This document shows, in pieces, positions 11,803 to 23,274 of a DNA stretch of 64,000 nucleotides; the stretch's first letter is position 1; every line of letters begins with the position of its first letter. A model generated the notes under the pieces. It did not search any database, was not told the DNA's origin, and was given only the letters and a program-made list of their open reading frames with translations. Position numbers and translations under genes: made by a program. This stretch comes from Topomyia yanbarensis (Eukaryota; Arthropoda; Insecta; Diptera; Culicidae): assembly GCF_030247195.1 (NCBI RefSeq), contig NC_080672.1:378424166-378488165 (forward strand), in the 5' to 3' direction.

Positions 11803-12049
11803 GGGACCATTCATAAATTACGTAACGCAAAAATTGCCCAAAATTGACTCGCCCCTCCCCCCATGTAACAAATTGTCACAAATTTCTTCATCCCCCCCTC
11901 CCCTGTTACGTAACAAATTCCTAGAATTTTTTTTTTCTTCGGTGAAAACATGTTACGTAACGATCTAGCTAACTCCCCCTCCCCCCTATGTCACAACTTG
12001 TTGTACCCCCTCCCCCCCTGAAAGCGTTACGTAATTTATGAATGGTCCC
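11803..12049. mobile_element. MITE with ATTACGTAAC termini, 247 bp
   Basis: The ends are inverted repeats: GGGACCATTCATAAATTACG at 11803 and its reverse complement ending at 12049, perfect for at least 23 bp. TAT flanks both sides. Inside are repeated GTTACGTAAC-type palindromes and C-rich runs (CCCCTCCCCCC), giving a foldback with strong strand asymmetry. A truncated relative lies at 49888-49975. Confidence 0.88.
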
Positions 12050-13400
12050 TATCTCGAATAAAAATAATAAAAGACAACAAAACCATTCTCGTTATGAGCG
12101 CTGTTCTCCGGGGCAGCTGGGCGGCATCATTTTTCGTACCTACATTCGCACCCAGCAAGCAAAGAGAATCTGGGTGCCTATGTACAGCTTGCTATGGAGA
12201 ACGAATGATGTATAGCAGTTGATATCTCTTCGAATGGGAGAGAGAATGAGCAACGGGTACTATTACGCTATGCTCATATACCTACACTATAGAACAGCAA
12301 TGATTCACCAGCCTCGGTGGTGGTGAACCAAAGCCGTCAACTCCGCAGCTCAGTGGTGAATGGTTCAATAGGGTGTATGTTCGTGAAGCGAAAAACGAAT
12401 GAAGAGTGTTCGTTCTTTTTCAGCTGATTCGTTTTCCAAGCTCTGAGGAAGAGGGTTCGGGGGGTCCCGACCCCGCCAAAAAGGTTCAACTTGTTAACAA
12501 ACTTTAAATTAGTTTCAATTTTAAAGTAGTTTTCTAACTCAAAATCAATTCAAACCAATTTTTTCACTGGTTTTACAGACCTACTAGGTGCAGCGCCCAT
12601 AGTTTTCGGCCAGCATCAACCCTGGAAAATTTCTCCAAGTGGTGCACCATGGAAGCTAATTTCCTGGGTTACATCCTTAAGCTACAGCCTTAAGCTAAGC
12701 TGATATTTTGATGCACTCGGGCTTTCCAAGCCATAAGCTTACGGAAAACGAATACACACTTTGTTTAATTAAACACACTTTGTTGCTGGTAGCAACAGAC
12801 GGCGACGCTTTTGTAGAAAGTAAAGGCTTCCGAGTATGAGTCATAGTGAACTACTGATTCATCCACCGGGGTCTTTACTCTCGCGAGCGTGGAAAGAATG
12901 TTTTGTTTAGGTCTGAGACTCTCTCAGACTAAAGTCTACACAGATGACATGATAAAAGTCTTTTGTGTCAAATCGAAAATAGTCAGTCGTTTAAGTTGCT
13001 CTCGCCCGGCCGCGTCCGGGGAGTCATTCAGTTAGTCAGTCGTGATAAGTTAGTCACGCGAAGCGAAACAGCAATTTTGTGCCTGAACGTTGGTGGACGA
13101 GATAACACGAACAAAGCATCAAAGAAACGTCATAAATTTAATAGCTTAGACTCTACTTCGGAAGGTAAAGACATAACAAATATCCTAAAATCCGAGGCGC
13201 GTGATGAAAACATCATAGACCAATCGGGAAATGAAACACATCGATACATTCTGGATTGAGGGGTGCGCGTCGCGGTAATGCATAGGAAAGTTTATTTTGG
13301 AGGAACTAGGAAATTTTCTTCGGGGAGGAGGAATTGATGAGGGAAGGTGGCTTTAGGGAAGGATAGTATGTGATGGGGGGGATAGACAGGGATTAGGTTG
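12050..13400. other. repeat-like DNA, no gene assigned
   Basis: A block at about 12486-12556 recurs in diverged form at 38975-39055 (TTTAAATTAGTTT words, same order). A 98-codon plus-strand frame (12963-13259) begins with a non-ATG codon and shows no family features; it is hydrophilic and could be a retroelement fragment or chance. Confidence 0.4.
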
Positions 13401-13404
13401 ACGA

Positions 13405-13450
13405 TGTTCAGAGTGATTGCATAACCTTTCTATATGAGAAAGGCAAAAAA
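13405..13450 (+). repeat. hairpin-tailed interspersed repeat, 3' end
   Basis: The block CAGAGTGATTGCATAACC followed by TTTCTATATGAGAAAGGC recurs almost unchanged at about 14722-14762 and in diverged form near 36396-36420. CCTTTC-TATATGA-GAAAGG is a 6-bp hairpin. I recognise the pattern as a common mosquito repeat tail, but assignment to a named family is inference. Confidence 0.6.
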
Positions 13451-13899
13451 GTAAGGTGAACTTATAAATATTGGACATCACTTTTTTCATTTAAACTACC
13501 ATAACAAACGAACAAAACGCACCAGGACTTCAAAATTTCGAGAAACGTCGTTGGTTAAGTTTCAAAACAAGCGCTAAAAAATTGGTGCAGTTTGTTTGAA
13601 TAGAAAAAAGTTATTCTGCAAAATTAGGGTGAACGTATAAAGGTGGTACACACTGTATTTTCCCATGGAACCAATGTCAAAACAAAGTGGGCGGAGGTGT
13701 AAAATAGTTCAAGTGGTATCAAATTTGACATCTGAATTTACTTTGCTATTTGTCACAATAGGGGTCCTTTGAGATTTAACAAATGAGTTTTGTTTTGTTT
13801 TGCGGGAGCGAGGGTGGCCAAGGGAGGGGGGAGGAGGCTTGATTAAAGGTGGGGGTGTTAGGGTAAGTGGGGGCGATACTACACCAAAATGCATATTAT

Positions 13900-14765
13900 A
13901 CCTTCCATTTGAGACGTGTTTTGTTTTTCGGTCATCTCCGAGTAACCGATGCGCAATTGTTGATCACACACATACACACAGACATACACAAATACGAATA
14001 CACACGTTTTCCGAACTCAACGAAATGAGCCGAATGGCAACAATTTCAAGCAATTTGTAACTCATTTTTATTATTTATACACATATAGATTGCCGGTTTA
14101 TATGGAAATTTCGCATGCGGGTGCATACTTCATCCCGTAACACGGGAACCAGAACTTCGATTCAAATGAAATTTAATAGTATTCAATAGAAATATCCTAG
14201 CTTTCATTTGATACTGATTTTGTAAAAATCGAGTCAGACATTTCTGAGAAGCAGATGTGAGTTCAACTCAGGAACATGACCACTTTCCCAATTCTTCCGG
14301 TTCCGCCGAAGTTGTCCAATGTCTTCAACGTGGATTTGATTGGGCATCAGTGAGCTGAAACTATAAATCCAAACATTTTCGAACACATTTTATGAAGTTT
14401 TGCATCTTTTAGATGCCATGCTGATTCCGATTTATATGGGAATTTGATGCGTGACCCCACTCTTCAACCTGCAACTCCGGAACCGGAAGTCAGAATAAAA
14501 CGAAATTTAATTGCAGCTTATGGGAACGTTGTTCCTTTCATTTGAGACTAGTTTGAGTTTAAAAAAATCGGTTCAGCCATTCCTGAGTAACCGATGTGCT
14601 TATTTTTGGTCACATACATACATACACACACACACACACGCACAGCATTTGCCAAACTCGACGAACTGAGTTTAATGGTATAAGAGATTCAGCCCCCCGG
14701 CCATCGAATAAAAAATCGGTTTTCAGAGTGATTGCATAGCCTTTCTATATGAGAAAGGCAAAAAT
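13900..14765 (+). repeat. interspersed repeat with three diverged ~300-bp monomers
   Basis: Three successive blocks share the order: TTTATATGGGAATTT, a TGACCCCACTCTTCAACC-like line, AACTCCGGAACCGG, TTCATTTGAGACTA, AAAATCGGTTCAGCCAT, a CA microsatellite (CACACACAC near 13967 and 14627), CTCGACGAACTGAG, then the GATTGCAT...GAAAGGC tail. The monomers are about 70-80% alike. A further copy lies at 35850-36420. There are no ORFs; it is probably a SINE-like or LINE 3'-UTR-derived repeat. Confidence 0.65.
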
Positions 14766-14769
14766 GAGG

Positions 14770-16660
14770 ATAAATTAAGATATAGTTCACTAAACTCGTA
14801 AATAACATTAGAACCAGTAGTTACATTAAAACAAAATGTTCAAACGATTTAAAGTGCATTGAATTACCTTCAATTCATGGACATAATAAGATTTCATATC
14901 GATACACTAAAACCGAAGATATTTGGATTTTACTGAACGTACTTTTTATTTTAAAGGTGAAATTCATTTTTTTACTGTAGCTCGAAAACTGTTCTACTGT
15001 AAATTTTTGGACTTCATTTTCGGGTTCAGCACACGATTTTACATTGAAAATGACCACCAGCTTAATGAGTTCAAAAATGCTGTAAACTAGTGTTATATTT
15101 TCCCATTTTTAGCAACCATAATTTTAAGATACTACGTTTTCAGAGCGACACCCTGGACACATCTAGCAGGAGCTACTGTAATTTCTCTAGAAATCGGAAT
15201 GGGAAATGGCGGGGTGATGCAAAACTCGAAAGCGAAGTAGAGCAAGCAAAAGTGGAAAAGTTCAAGTGGATTTACCATTTACAGGCTCTTTATTTCGATA
15301 CTCTCGGCCGGGAGAAGCAACCTTCGCTACCCAACCCGCTCCCGGCGGGCGTGCAATGCAGTGAGTCCAGACGATGGCCACCAATGACGATGATTATCAT
15401 GATTCTCTCATTTGATTGTCGCATTAAAATCGAATCAAAGTTCCTTTTCAAACGCTGGCAAGTTGGATGATTGTTTGAATGAGGTAGTAAGATTGCAGGT
15501 TGAGGAAAACACTTGGTAGTCGCTCCGTTTGAAAAATGCGAGAATCTATGAGAAAGTGTAATTCTGGATGATATTGTTGTACGAATGCATATTTTCAATA
15601 GAAAACATTCTTCCCACTAATTCCACCCAAGAGTGCATATTCAATTGATTTAAATTTCAATCCGATTGAAGTTCCGCCCAATAGATTTTCGATCAAAATA
15701 TGGCGGCATTCAAGCCAGTAGAATGATTCGTTTTACCAGTGCATGACATCTTATCAAACTATTCTGGTAGGAGCCCATTCACCGGTACAGACGAACGGAA
15801 AATTATCCATGGCACATTTCTCCGACTGCAGGTATGACGGCTTGCAATAAGCTCACTTATCCCTGGAGGATTTCGAAAATCAAACATTCCACCTATCCTT
15901 ATCCATAGAACCAACCGAGTCAGACGAGACCGATCGTATTGATGGCGAACTTGCTACAGTATCCTTCCAACCTCCTCCTCCGCTCAGCAGATTGAATTCA
16001 ATTCACTCAAACACACTCTATACACATTATTGGAAATTTAATAATGTTTTTATATATAAGGAGAGAAATCGAATATATTGAAGTGAATTGAGTTTTTCTT
16101 TGCTTCCCACACCACCACCTACCTGTTCGTATATGACGATGGTACTGGAAATCATACGATCCGTATCCCCAAGCTTTTAATCTCTCCTTAGTAGCGAAGC
16201 AAGCAAGAAGGCAACGGGGATGTTGACTGAAGTTAAATAAAAAATCAAAATTGAGTGAAATGAAGCGTTCTTTGGTGGTTTTCCCTTTCGTAAATCCGCC
16301 CATTTTCAATAGCAAATGCGACTCGCTTCACTACTACGGAAGGTGGGAAATTTTAATAAAATAAAGATTTTTCTGTGAACCTTGCGCTTATCTGCAGGAG
16401 GACCACGGTTGGTTTTGTCACGGAATCTTCATTTGATTTCCTTTTTCAATATCGGAACGATAATCGCTCTTCACTGATTGTGGAACGAACTGGCCACAAG
16501 CGTATTACATCGAAGCGGAAGCTTAAGAATTCGTTTTTGAAATTGTGTTTGATTAGCTCTTTGTAGGGATAAGTTCAAGAAGTTATTTGTCATTCACTTG
16601 AACTGTCGTAGGACTCTTTTACTATTATGAGCAGGAATATCCACTGGATTACAAAATAGT
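14770..16660. other. intergenic, nothing recognised
   Basis: Open frames up to 126 codons (15090-15470) occur but have no domain and overlap frames on the other strand. No repeat boundary or RNA gene found. Confidence 0.45.
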
Positions 16661-16666
16661 TTTACG

Positions 16667-17894
16667 TTTTGACGTAGGACTACGTCTTTGTTTTCGATAT
16701 GGGGGTGCACTCTGCAAATTCTACAAAAATGGTATGTAACGAAAAGTGGTCCAATTTTAAACGCATATAATTCAGCCATCTCACGATAAATTTTCAAATT
16801 TTTTGCGCAAATCGCCCCGAAATACTTCTAAGAATAAGATTCCAATAGATAAATCCAAACATTTTTGATATCATAGCATTAAAAAATTAAATAATATACA
16901 ACCTTGTCAAAATATCGCGCATTTACACACAGAAGATAGCGCTTCCCAAGCCCTGTACGACGGATTGGTGTACCTAGCGCGCAACGCTTCTATGAATGAC
17001 GTCATCATCGACTATTTAAAGAACGGACTTGGCCAGACACGCTCAGTTCCCTGTTGAATGGCTGGTGAAGCAGATCACTGCGCTGTGTTTTTTACAGCCA
17101 GTGTAGCTGAGCTAGAAGTTCGTTACACTGACTGTGGAGGGACGCTACCCTGTGTCGTCCAACAGGCGACCGCTCCAACTGCTTCCTAAATGCCGCTGTA
17201 ATGTTGCCAGTAAATTTTTGGTTTAACTAGCACATGTATTTGCTATTTGCGCTTGAAATTAAGTAGTGTAGTGGACAGTTTTTAAAACAGGAGTTGATTA
17301 ATTAGTTTAGCTCATCTTAGCAATTTTATCAATTCTGTAATTTAAAAGGAATTTTACGGAACTTGGTGAATTTGGCCCCACTTGCAACGGGTATAATCAA
17401 CCTGCACAAAGTGTTGCATAACGCAGGGCTGTTTTTTGGAACAAAATGTGTTTCAGCCCTTCGCTATGCAAAATCACGATATTATCATAGATTGGCTAAG
17501 CGCGGCCGTTCCTTTCAATCGGGAAAGGCCGCGTAGAATTTTGGGGAAATGCGTTAATAGTGTCGTGGTGATACTAGTTGTCTCTTTCGATCTACCCATC
17601 ATCATCAGCGTTGACTCATTTTGCATTGTACGCCTGGATTCAATATTTTGGGCGAATGTGTTGGTAGGTAGGGGAACTGGCGGTAAAATGAACACGTTAA
17701 GCAAAGTCATTATTTTCTAACTAATAAGTGAATGAGATATTACAATCACCTTATGTTTCTTGTTAGACATGTTTTGTACATATCTGGTAAAAATACATCG
17801 TCATAAACACATTTTTTCAAACATGATTCTTGATTTCTAAACATGTCCAAAAATGAGACATGTTTATAGCGAGTGGGTAAAATGAACATGTGGC
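16667..17894 (+). repeat. left arm of 1.23-kb inverted repeat
   Basis: Bases 16667-17894 are nearly the exact reverse complement of 22048-23274, with only scattered single-base differences (for example GACAG/GGCAG near 17276, CAACGG/CAACTG near 17387). The arm starts TTTTGACGTAGGACTACGTC. It continues, after removal of the 3.55-kb insertion, into 21455-21600, making about 1.37 kb of interior sequence of the TA-flanked element at 21604-23574. Open frames here (17436-17720) are mirrored in the other arm and have no known domain. Confidence 0.92.
16997..17048 (+). promoter_or_regulatory. CRE + TATA + initiator core-promoter-like cluster
   Basis: The palindrome TGACGTCA (16997-17004, CRE-type) is followed by TATTTAAA (17013-17020) and, 32 bp from the start of the TATA word, TCAGTT with its A at 17045. 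This matches the arthropod Inr consensus at the usual TATA-Inr distance. Transcription would run rightward into the arm. No clear protein follows, so it may drive a non-coding transcript. Activity is inference from spacing and motifs. Confidence 0.45.
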
Positions 17895-18885
17895 CAACGA
17901 CACGACTAGACACTGGTGTTTCAAAAGTGTATCGCAAATATGACTACCCCTCAGTGACTCAGGTAACTGGTACTGTCAAATTTGATATTTGATTAGAAAA
18001 GCATGAAACCAGCAACACTGATGAATTTATTGTAATTTTTTCAAAACAACCCCTAGTTACGCTTTATTGTGGCAGAAAGTTTGATAAACAAAGCGTAAAA
18101 TTTTTCTCCTTGGATCTTTTGATGACGTTCGATAGATTTTTAAAAAATTGGGGAACTACTGGACAAGGGACCAAGCAAGTCGTACATATTAAGAACCCTT
18201 TACTGAAGTCAGTGAATATAGTGAAGTGTAAGCAACTACATTCATCATTCGCGGATGATTGAAGCAAATCAGGATCATTTTGCCGAACGACGTTCGCTTC
18301 GACATGGTTCGTCTCCCTTCAGCAACACTCCAAGATCTTTAAAAAAAATGCTAAAAAGAGCTTCGACACTAATTCTACGTTTTATTGCCCAGATCCCGGA
18401 ACATCGATATCCCCGAGTGCTCATGTTTCAACCGGAGATTCAACTTAGTGTGGGGTTGATGAAATTTGCTGACTATTGGAGTGGATATTCATAGCTTCCA
18501 AAATTCCTACCAACCCGCACAAGAGTACTACTGCATGATTGCAGTACTCTCACCTTTGTGCCTGCATAAGCTGACAGTGGTTATTCGAAGCTGCAGTGTT
18601 GGAAATTTAAAACAGAGCATCCTGGAAGTCGAGCTCATTCTTAAAGATTTATGAGAATCATATGGCGTCCCGGTAGGTGATGTCTTGAGAACTCGAAAAT
18701 TTAATTGATGTCGTTGATCTACCGGCTGCCATAAAGCTGCAAGTTTTGTGTTCTACTTTCCCGGGTCATCATTGTCCTCCCTTTCACCCCTATACTTGAT
18801 ATTGTTGTTACTCAGAAACCAAACCCTCAGTAAATGTATTCCCCAAGCATAATCGGAATCTCTTACAATAAACAAATTAGAATCC

Positions 18886-19276
18886 ACACTCAAGTTTTTT
18901 TACGCGGTTTTTTTTTGCGCGATATTTTTTACGCGGTTTTTTTTACGCGGATTTTGAAATTTACGCGGTTTTCATTTACGCGGATTTTGAAATTTACGCG
19001 GTATCCATCAACGAGGTTCCCTTTAACGCGGATTCTTAAATTTAAGTGGTCTTCATTTACGAGGATTTCGAAATTTACGCGGTTTTCATTTACGCGGATT
19101 TTGAAATTTACGCGGTTTTCATTTACGCGGATTTCGAAATTTTCGCGGTTTTCATTTACGCGGATTTTGAAATTTACGCGGTTTTCATTTACGCGGATTT
19201 TAAAATTTACGCGGTTTTCATTTACGCGGTTTTCATTTACGCGGCCTGTATCCCCCGCGTAAAAAAACCTGAGTGT
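18886..19276. mobile_element. minisatellite element: 33-bp ACGCGG repeats between inverted ends
   Basis: The ends are near-perfect inverted repeats: ACACTCAAGTTTTTTTACGC (18886 on) and CGCGTAAAAAAACCTGAGTG (to 19276). Between them lie about ten units of 33 bp combining ACGCGGTTTTCATTT and ACGCGGATTTTGAAATTT. Because 33 is a multiple of 3 and no stop codon occurs in several frames, long repetitive open frames appear on both strands (142 and 159 codons with 11-residue periods). These are not genes. No clear target duplication was found. Confidence 0.8.
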
Positions 19277-19686
19277 ATTTCCTCTAATTTTAATTCCAAG
19301 CAGCAATTTTTCGCTAAACAGAATGCCTACCTCCATTGGTAGTTCATAATAATGGTAGCACAATTCAATAAATCCCCATTTGCGTAGTGAAATTCTACCA
19401 CCCTTCACTGACTCCGCCGGAATGTTTGGAATCGGTAACGCCTACCTGCCGGTCAACAGCCACTGGACCTGATTCATTCAAAAATCGAATTCAACCTACG
19501 AAGATTTGAACATCGAGGCGAAACATTAGCAAGGCCTGCCTGTTGATTCACGATCAGCAGCACTATCGGATTTGAGGGTAATTGCAATTGTAATTTATTA
19601 GCTTACGATACCCTGTTTGTTACATTTGTGTACCTTATGTCAGGTCAAGGAAGAAAATAATAAGGGTGAAGTGTGCAGGAGCTAAA

Positions 19687-19763
19687 CTGCCGTTATAAGC
19701 TTAATTGTCCCATGTTCTATGGGATTCCTTATCTACATGGGACAATTATGCTTAGAACGGCAG
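19687..19763. repeat. 77-nt hairpin (28-bp stem), micro-MITE-like
   Basis: The left arm starts CTGCCGTTATAAGC and the right arm is its complement with three mismatches over 28 bp, with a loop of about 21 nt. The size and shape resemble a pre-miRNA or a minimal foldback element. Confidence 0.8.
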
Positions 19764-21126
19764 TAAAGCAGAGCTTAGTCGAATGATTACTGCAGCAGCT
19801 CAATCCAACATATTTCACAATATAGCACGCTCAAAAACTATTAGAATGTGTTCCCTTTTCAAGTTAAAAAAATCTAAAGACAATTCCGTGAAGTTTTCCT
19901 ATATCGATACTCGTGCGATTCCCTTAACACAGTCAACATATGCATTAAATTGGCGAACGAAATATTCGTACGGGCGCTGCGACAGGTGGAATCGAAGACC
20001 AACATTTAATCAATGAGAATAAATAGCTAGTAGTTGATGGACGGTCGTGCACGATTCTGTCTAAACTCTCACGATAAAATTCACTACCAGGAAGAGGTGA
20101 GGTATGCGTAGGGTATCAAGCCGCTTTTGCAATGCTCGTGAATTTGCTAGCGCGGACATTTTATTTTACAGGTGAGTTCTTTGAATGTCTATAACAAAGA
20201 TTTGTAAACTAATATGACATTTGCATCAACAGACTTGATTTCAATGGTTTGCTCCAGTCAGTGTTTTTTCTCGGCGGTCGAAATAGACTGGTCGGCGCAA
20301 GGAATACCAGTACTATAAGTCCTTCGCATCTACATGGATTAGCTGTTGGCAGCTGTATTCCTAACGGAGAATCTACACGCAGAAAAATTTAACGTATTTG
20401 AATCTAAAATGTATGTTACTGAAATATAACTTCGAACGATAAAATTATTCGCCTATATTTTCAATAATGCAGCGATAAACTTTTAATAAATACATCGTCA
20501 ATTCCGCTAATTTTGCTCTAAGTTCTATAAAACAATTACTGAAATAGGGAACGATAGTATTTCCGCTGTTTCTGAATGGCCTGTTGGATGGTCACGAAGT
20601 CCTTTAACGATTTAGACATTTTGCAAACGGAAATCGTCAAACGGTCGCTTTACTAGAGATACATTAATCATTCCAAACTATCGTATGACTCGCTCTTCAA
20701 TGACTCGTTGTGTTGACGCGGAAATATCGGAAGCCATAGTATAGCACTCAGTATTTCCTTGCACCAAAAATCATCCCACCATGGTTCTCAGGACTTGTTA
20801 CTTTGCGAAACCTCAAAATCATTCGGTTCATTACTGCCTCAGCGTAGTAATTTTGCCAAAAACAGCTCTGGCAATGGAGCGTGATCGATCTTAGCCGTCT
20901 AACAGACAACACAAAAAACAACTCTGTCGAAGTTAACCTGAAAATGATTCTAAATTTTATCAGATATATAACACAATAGTTAGAACTTACACACCGGGAG
21001 ATGGTGAGACGTGTGAAATTAATTTTTCCGGTAACTAGGCATCTGTCCACAGTAAACATAACATGGTTGCTATATTAGGTTTTACACCATCCGACATAAC
21101 CCTACAAAATGAGCCGGATGAACTTC

Positions 21127-21244
21127 GTTTGACAATTCTCGGTGGTTTGTTTACATGGAAGTTACGTGAGTTTGAATGTGAGCACCCGTTGCACTCGCAC
21201 TCACGCCACTGATAAAGTAAACAAACCACCGAGAATTGTCAAAC
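21127..21244. repeat. 28-bp perfect inverted repeat around a 62-nt loop
   Basis: Bases 21127-21154 (GTTTGACAATTCTCGGTGG...) are perfectly complementary to 21217-21244. The loop contains a weaker inner palindrome (GTGAG...CTCAC). Probably a short foldback element. Confidence 0.85.
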
Positions 21245-21454
21245 ATGAACTTCATTCATCATGAGTTCATTCGTGTCATCATCTTGTAGAACTCAATACA
21301 GCGAGAATCAATAAACAAAGAAGTGCTGCTGGAGAAATTATTTTTACGTTAGAATCAAGGGGTCACTCAATGCACTGGTAAATGTTGCTAAATGACTCGG
21401 ACACTTTTGCTTCGCAATGTTTCATTAAGTTTCAGGTCGTGTCGTTGATGTGGC

Positions 21455-21600
21455 GGTGGTAAAATGAACAGCTTCTGGTGACCTGCAAAATGTCCTGTAT
21501 GTATGCAATGCGCAGCGTTGGAAAGAATTTTCCGATCAATGCTAATATCCAACAAATCATGAGCTTTGCATACACACAGGGCATTTTGTAGGCAAAAAAA
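21455..21600 (-). repeat. continuation of the left inverted-repeat arm
   Basis: Reverse complement of about 21905-22048, essentially identical. Together with 16667-17894 it reconstitutes the interior of the neighbouring element in opposite orientation. It abuts the TA of the element at 21602. Confidence 0.9.
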
Positions 21601-22047
21601 CTACAAGGGGCAGCCCTATGGGGTTGCACGAACTGTAGACGTAGGACTATACTACTTAATGTAAAATATTTATTTTCTTAGTACTTAGTGTGGGAAAAAA
21701 TACACGGACCGGTGAAGAAAAATCAAATTTTAGACAATATAATCACATCTCATGTATAGAACAAGCTTTCTAGTTGCTCTCAAACAGATCCTAAAAGTTC
21801 AAACACCCTTGGATAACCCTAAGTTTGTAGATGTGTTTCGATGCCACAGGATTGTAAAATGGTTAATATTAAGTCATGAAAATTCAATTCTTCCGTGACA
21901 ATTTTTTTGCCTACAAAATGCCCTGTGTGTATGCAAAGCTCATGATTTGTTGGATATTAGCATTGATCGGAAAATTCTTTCCAACGCTGCGCATTGCATA
22001 CATACAGGACATTTTGCAGGTCACCAGAAGCTGTTCATTTTACCACC

Positions 22048-23274
22048 GCCACATGTTCATTTTACCCACTCGCTATAAACATGTCTCATTTTTGGACATG
22101 TTTAGAAATCAAGAATCATGTTTGAAAAAATGTGTTTATGACGAAGTATTTTTACCAGATATGTACAAAACATGTCTAACAAGAAACATAAGGTGATTGT
22201 AATATCTCATTCACTTATTAGTTAGAAAATAATGACTTTGCTTAACGTGTTCATTTTACCGCCAGTTCCCCTACCTACCAACACATTCGCCCAAAATATT
22301 GAATCCAGGCGTACAATGCAAAATGAGTCAACGCAGATGATGATGGGTAGATCGAAAGAGACAACTAGTATCACCACGACACTATTAACGCATTTCCCCA
22401 AAATTCTACGCGGCCTTTCCCGATTGAAAGGAACGGCCGCGCTTAGCCAATCTATGATAATATCGTGATTTTGCATAGCAAAGGGCTGAAACACATTTTG
22501 TTCCAAAAAACAGCCCTGCGTTATGCAACACTTTGTGCAGGTTGATTATACCAGTTGCAAGTGGGGCCAAATTCACCAAGTTCCGTAAAATTCCTTTTAA
22601 ATTACAGAATTGATAAAATTGCTTAGATGAGCTAAACTAATTAATCAACTCCTGTTTTAAAAACTGCCCACTACACTACTTAATTTCAAGCGCAAATATC
22701 AAATACATGTGCTAGTTAAACCAAAAATTTACTGGCAACATTACAGCGGCATTTAGGAAGCAGTTGGAGCGGTCGCCTGTTGGACGACACAGGGTAGCGT
22801 CCCTCCACAGTCAGTGTAACGAACTTCTAGCTCAGCTACACTGGCTGTAAAAAACACAGCGCAGTGATCTGCTTCACCAGCCGTTCAACAGGGAACTGAG
22901 CGTGTCTGGCCAAGTCCGTTCTTTAAATAGTCGATGATGACGTCATTCATAGAAGCGTTGCGCGCTAGGTACACCAATCCGTCGTACAGGGCTTGGGAAG
23001 CGCTATCTTCTGTGTGTAAATGCGCGATATTTTGACAAGGTTGTATATTATTTAATTTTTTAATGCTATGATATCAAAAATGTTTGGATTTATCTATTGG
23101 AATCTATTCTTAGAAGTATTTCGGGGCGATTTGCGCAAAAAATTTGAAAATTTATCGTGAGATGGCTGAATTATATGCGTTTAAAATTGGACCACTTTTC
23201 GTTACATACCATTTTTGTAGAATTTGCAGAGTGCACCCCCATATCGAAAACAAAGACGTAGTCCTACGTCAAAA
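22048..23274 (-). repeat. right arm of 1.23-kb inverted repeat
   Basis: Mirror copy of 16667-17894. It lies inside the TA-flanked element and is bounded on the right by its 300-bp TIR. The near identity of the arms implies recent duplication or gene conversion. Confidence 0.92.
22894..22945 (-). promoter_or_regulatory. mirror CRE/TATA/Inr cluster, minus strand
   Basis: On the minus strand TGACGTCA (22945-22938) precedes TATTTAAA (22929-22922) and TCAGTT (22899-22894) at the same spacing as the left copy. It points leftward, so the two promoters converge on the spacer between the arms. Activity is inference. Confidence 0.45.

Larger units (their letters stand above)
17895..21447. mobile_element. 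3.55-kb insertion with 7-bp TSD ATGTGGC
   Basis: The element begins CAACGACACGAC and ends GTCGTGTCGTTG (perfect 12-bp inverted ends). ATGTGGC flanks it at 17888-17894 and 21448-21454. Removing it makes the flanking sequence collinear with the uninterrupted copy at 21906-22060, an independent proof of insertion. No transposase is recognisable; it contains the nested minisatellite element (18886-19276) and two hairpins. A 7-bp duplication does not fit hAT (8) or mariner (2), so the superfamily is open; a P-like or other group is possible. Confidence 0.8.

Noticed and set aside
12963..13259. 98-codon hydrophilic frame
   Set aside because: Starts on a non-ATG codon and has no family features.
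17436..17720. 94-codon frame preserved in both inverted arms
   Set aside because: Preservation is explained by near-identity of the arms; the antisense frame is equally preserved and neither has a domain.
18834..19408. Long repetitive open frames on both strands (142 and 159 codons)
   Set aside because: Products of a 33-bp minisatellite without stop codons; both strands are open at once and peptides are pure 11-residue repeats.
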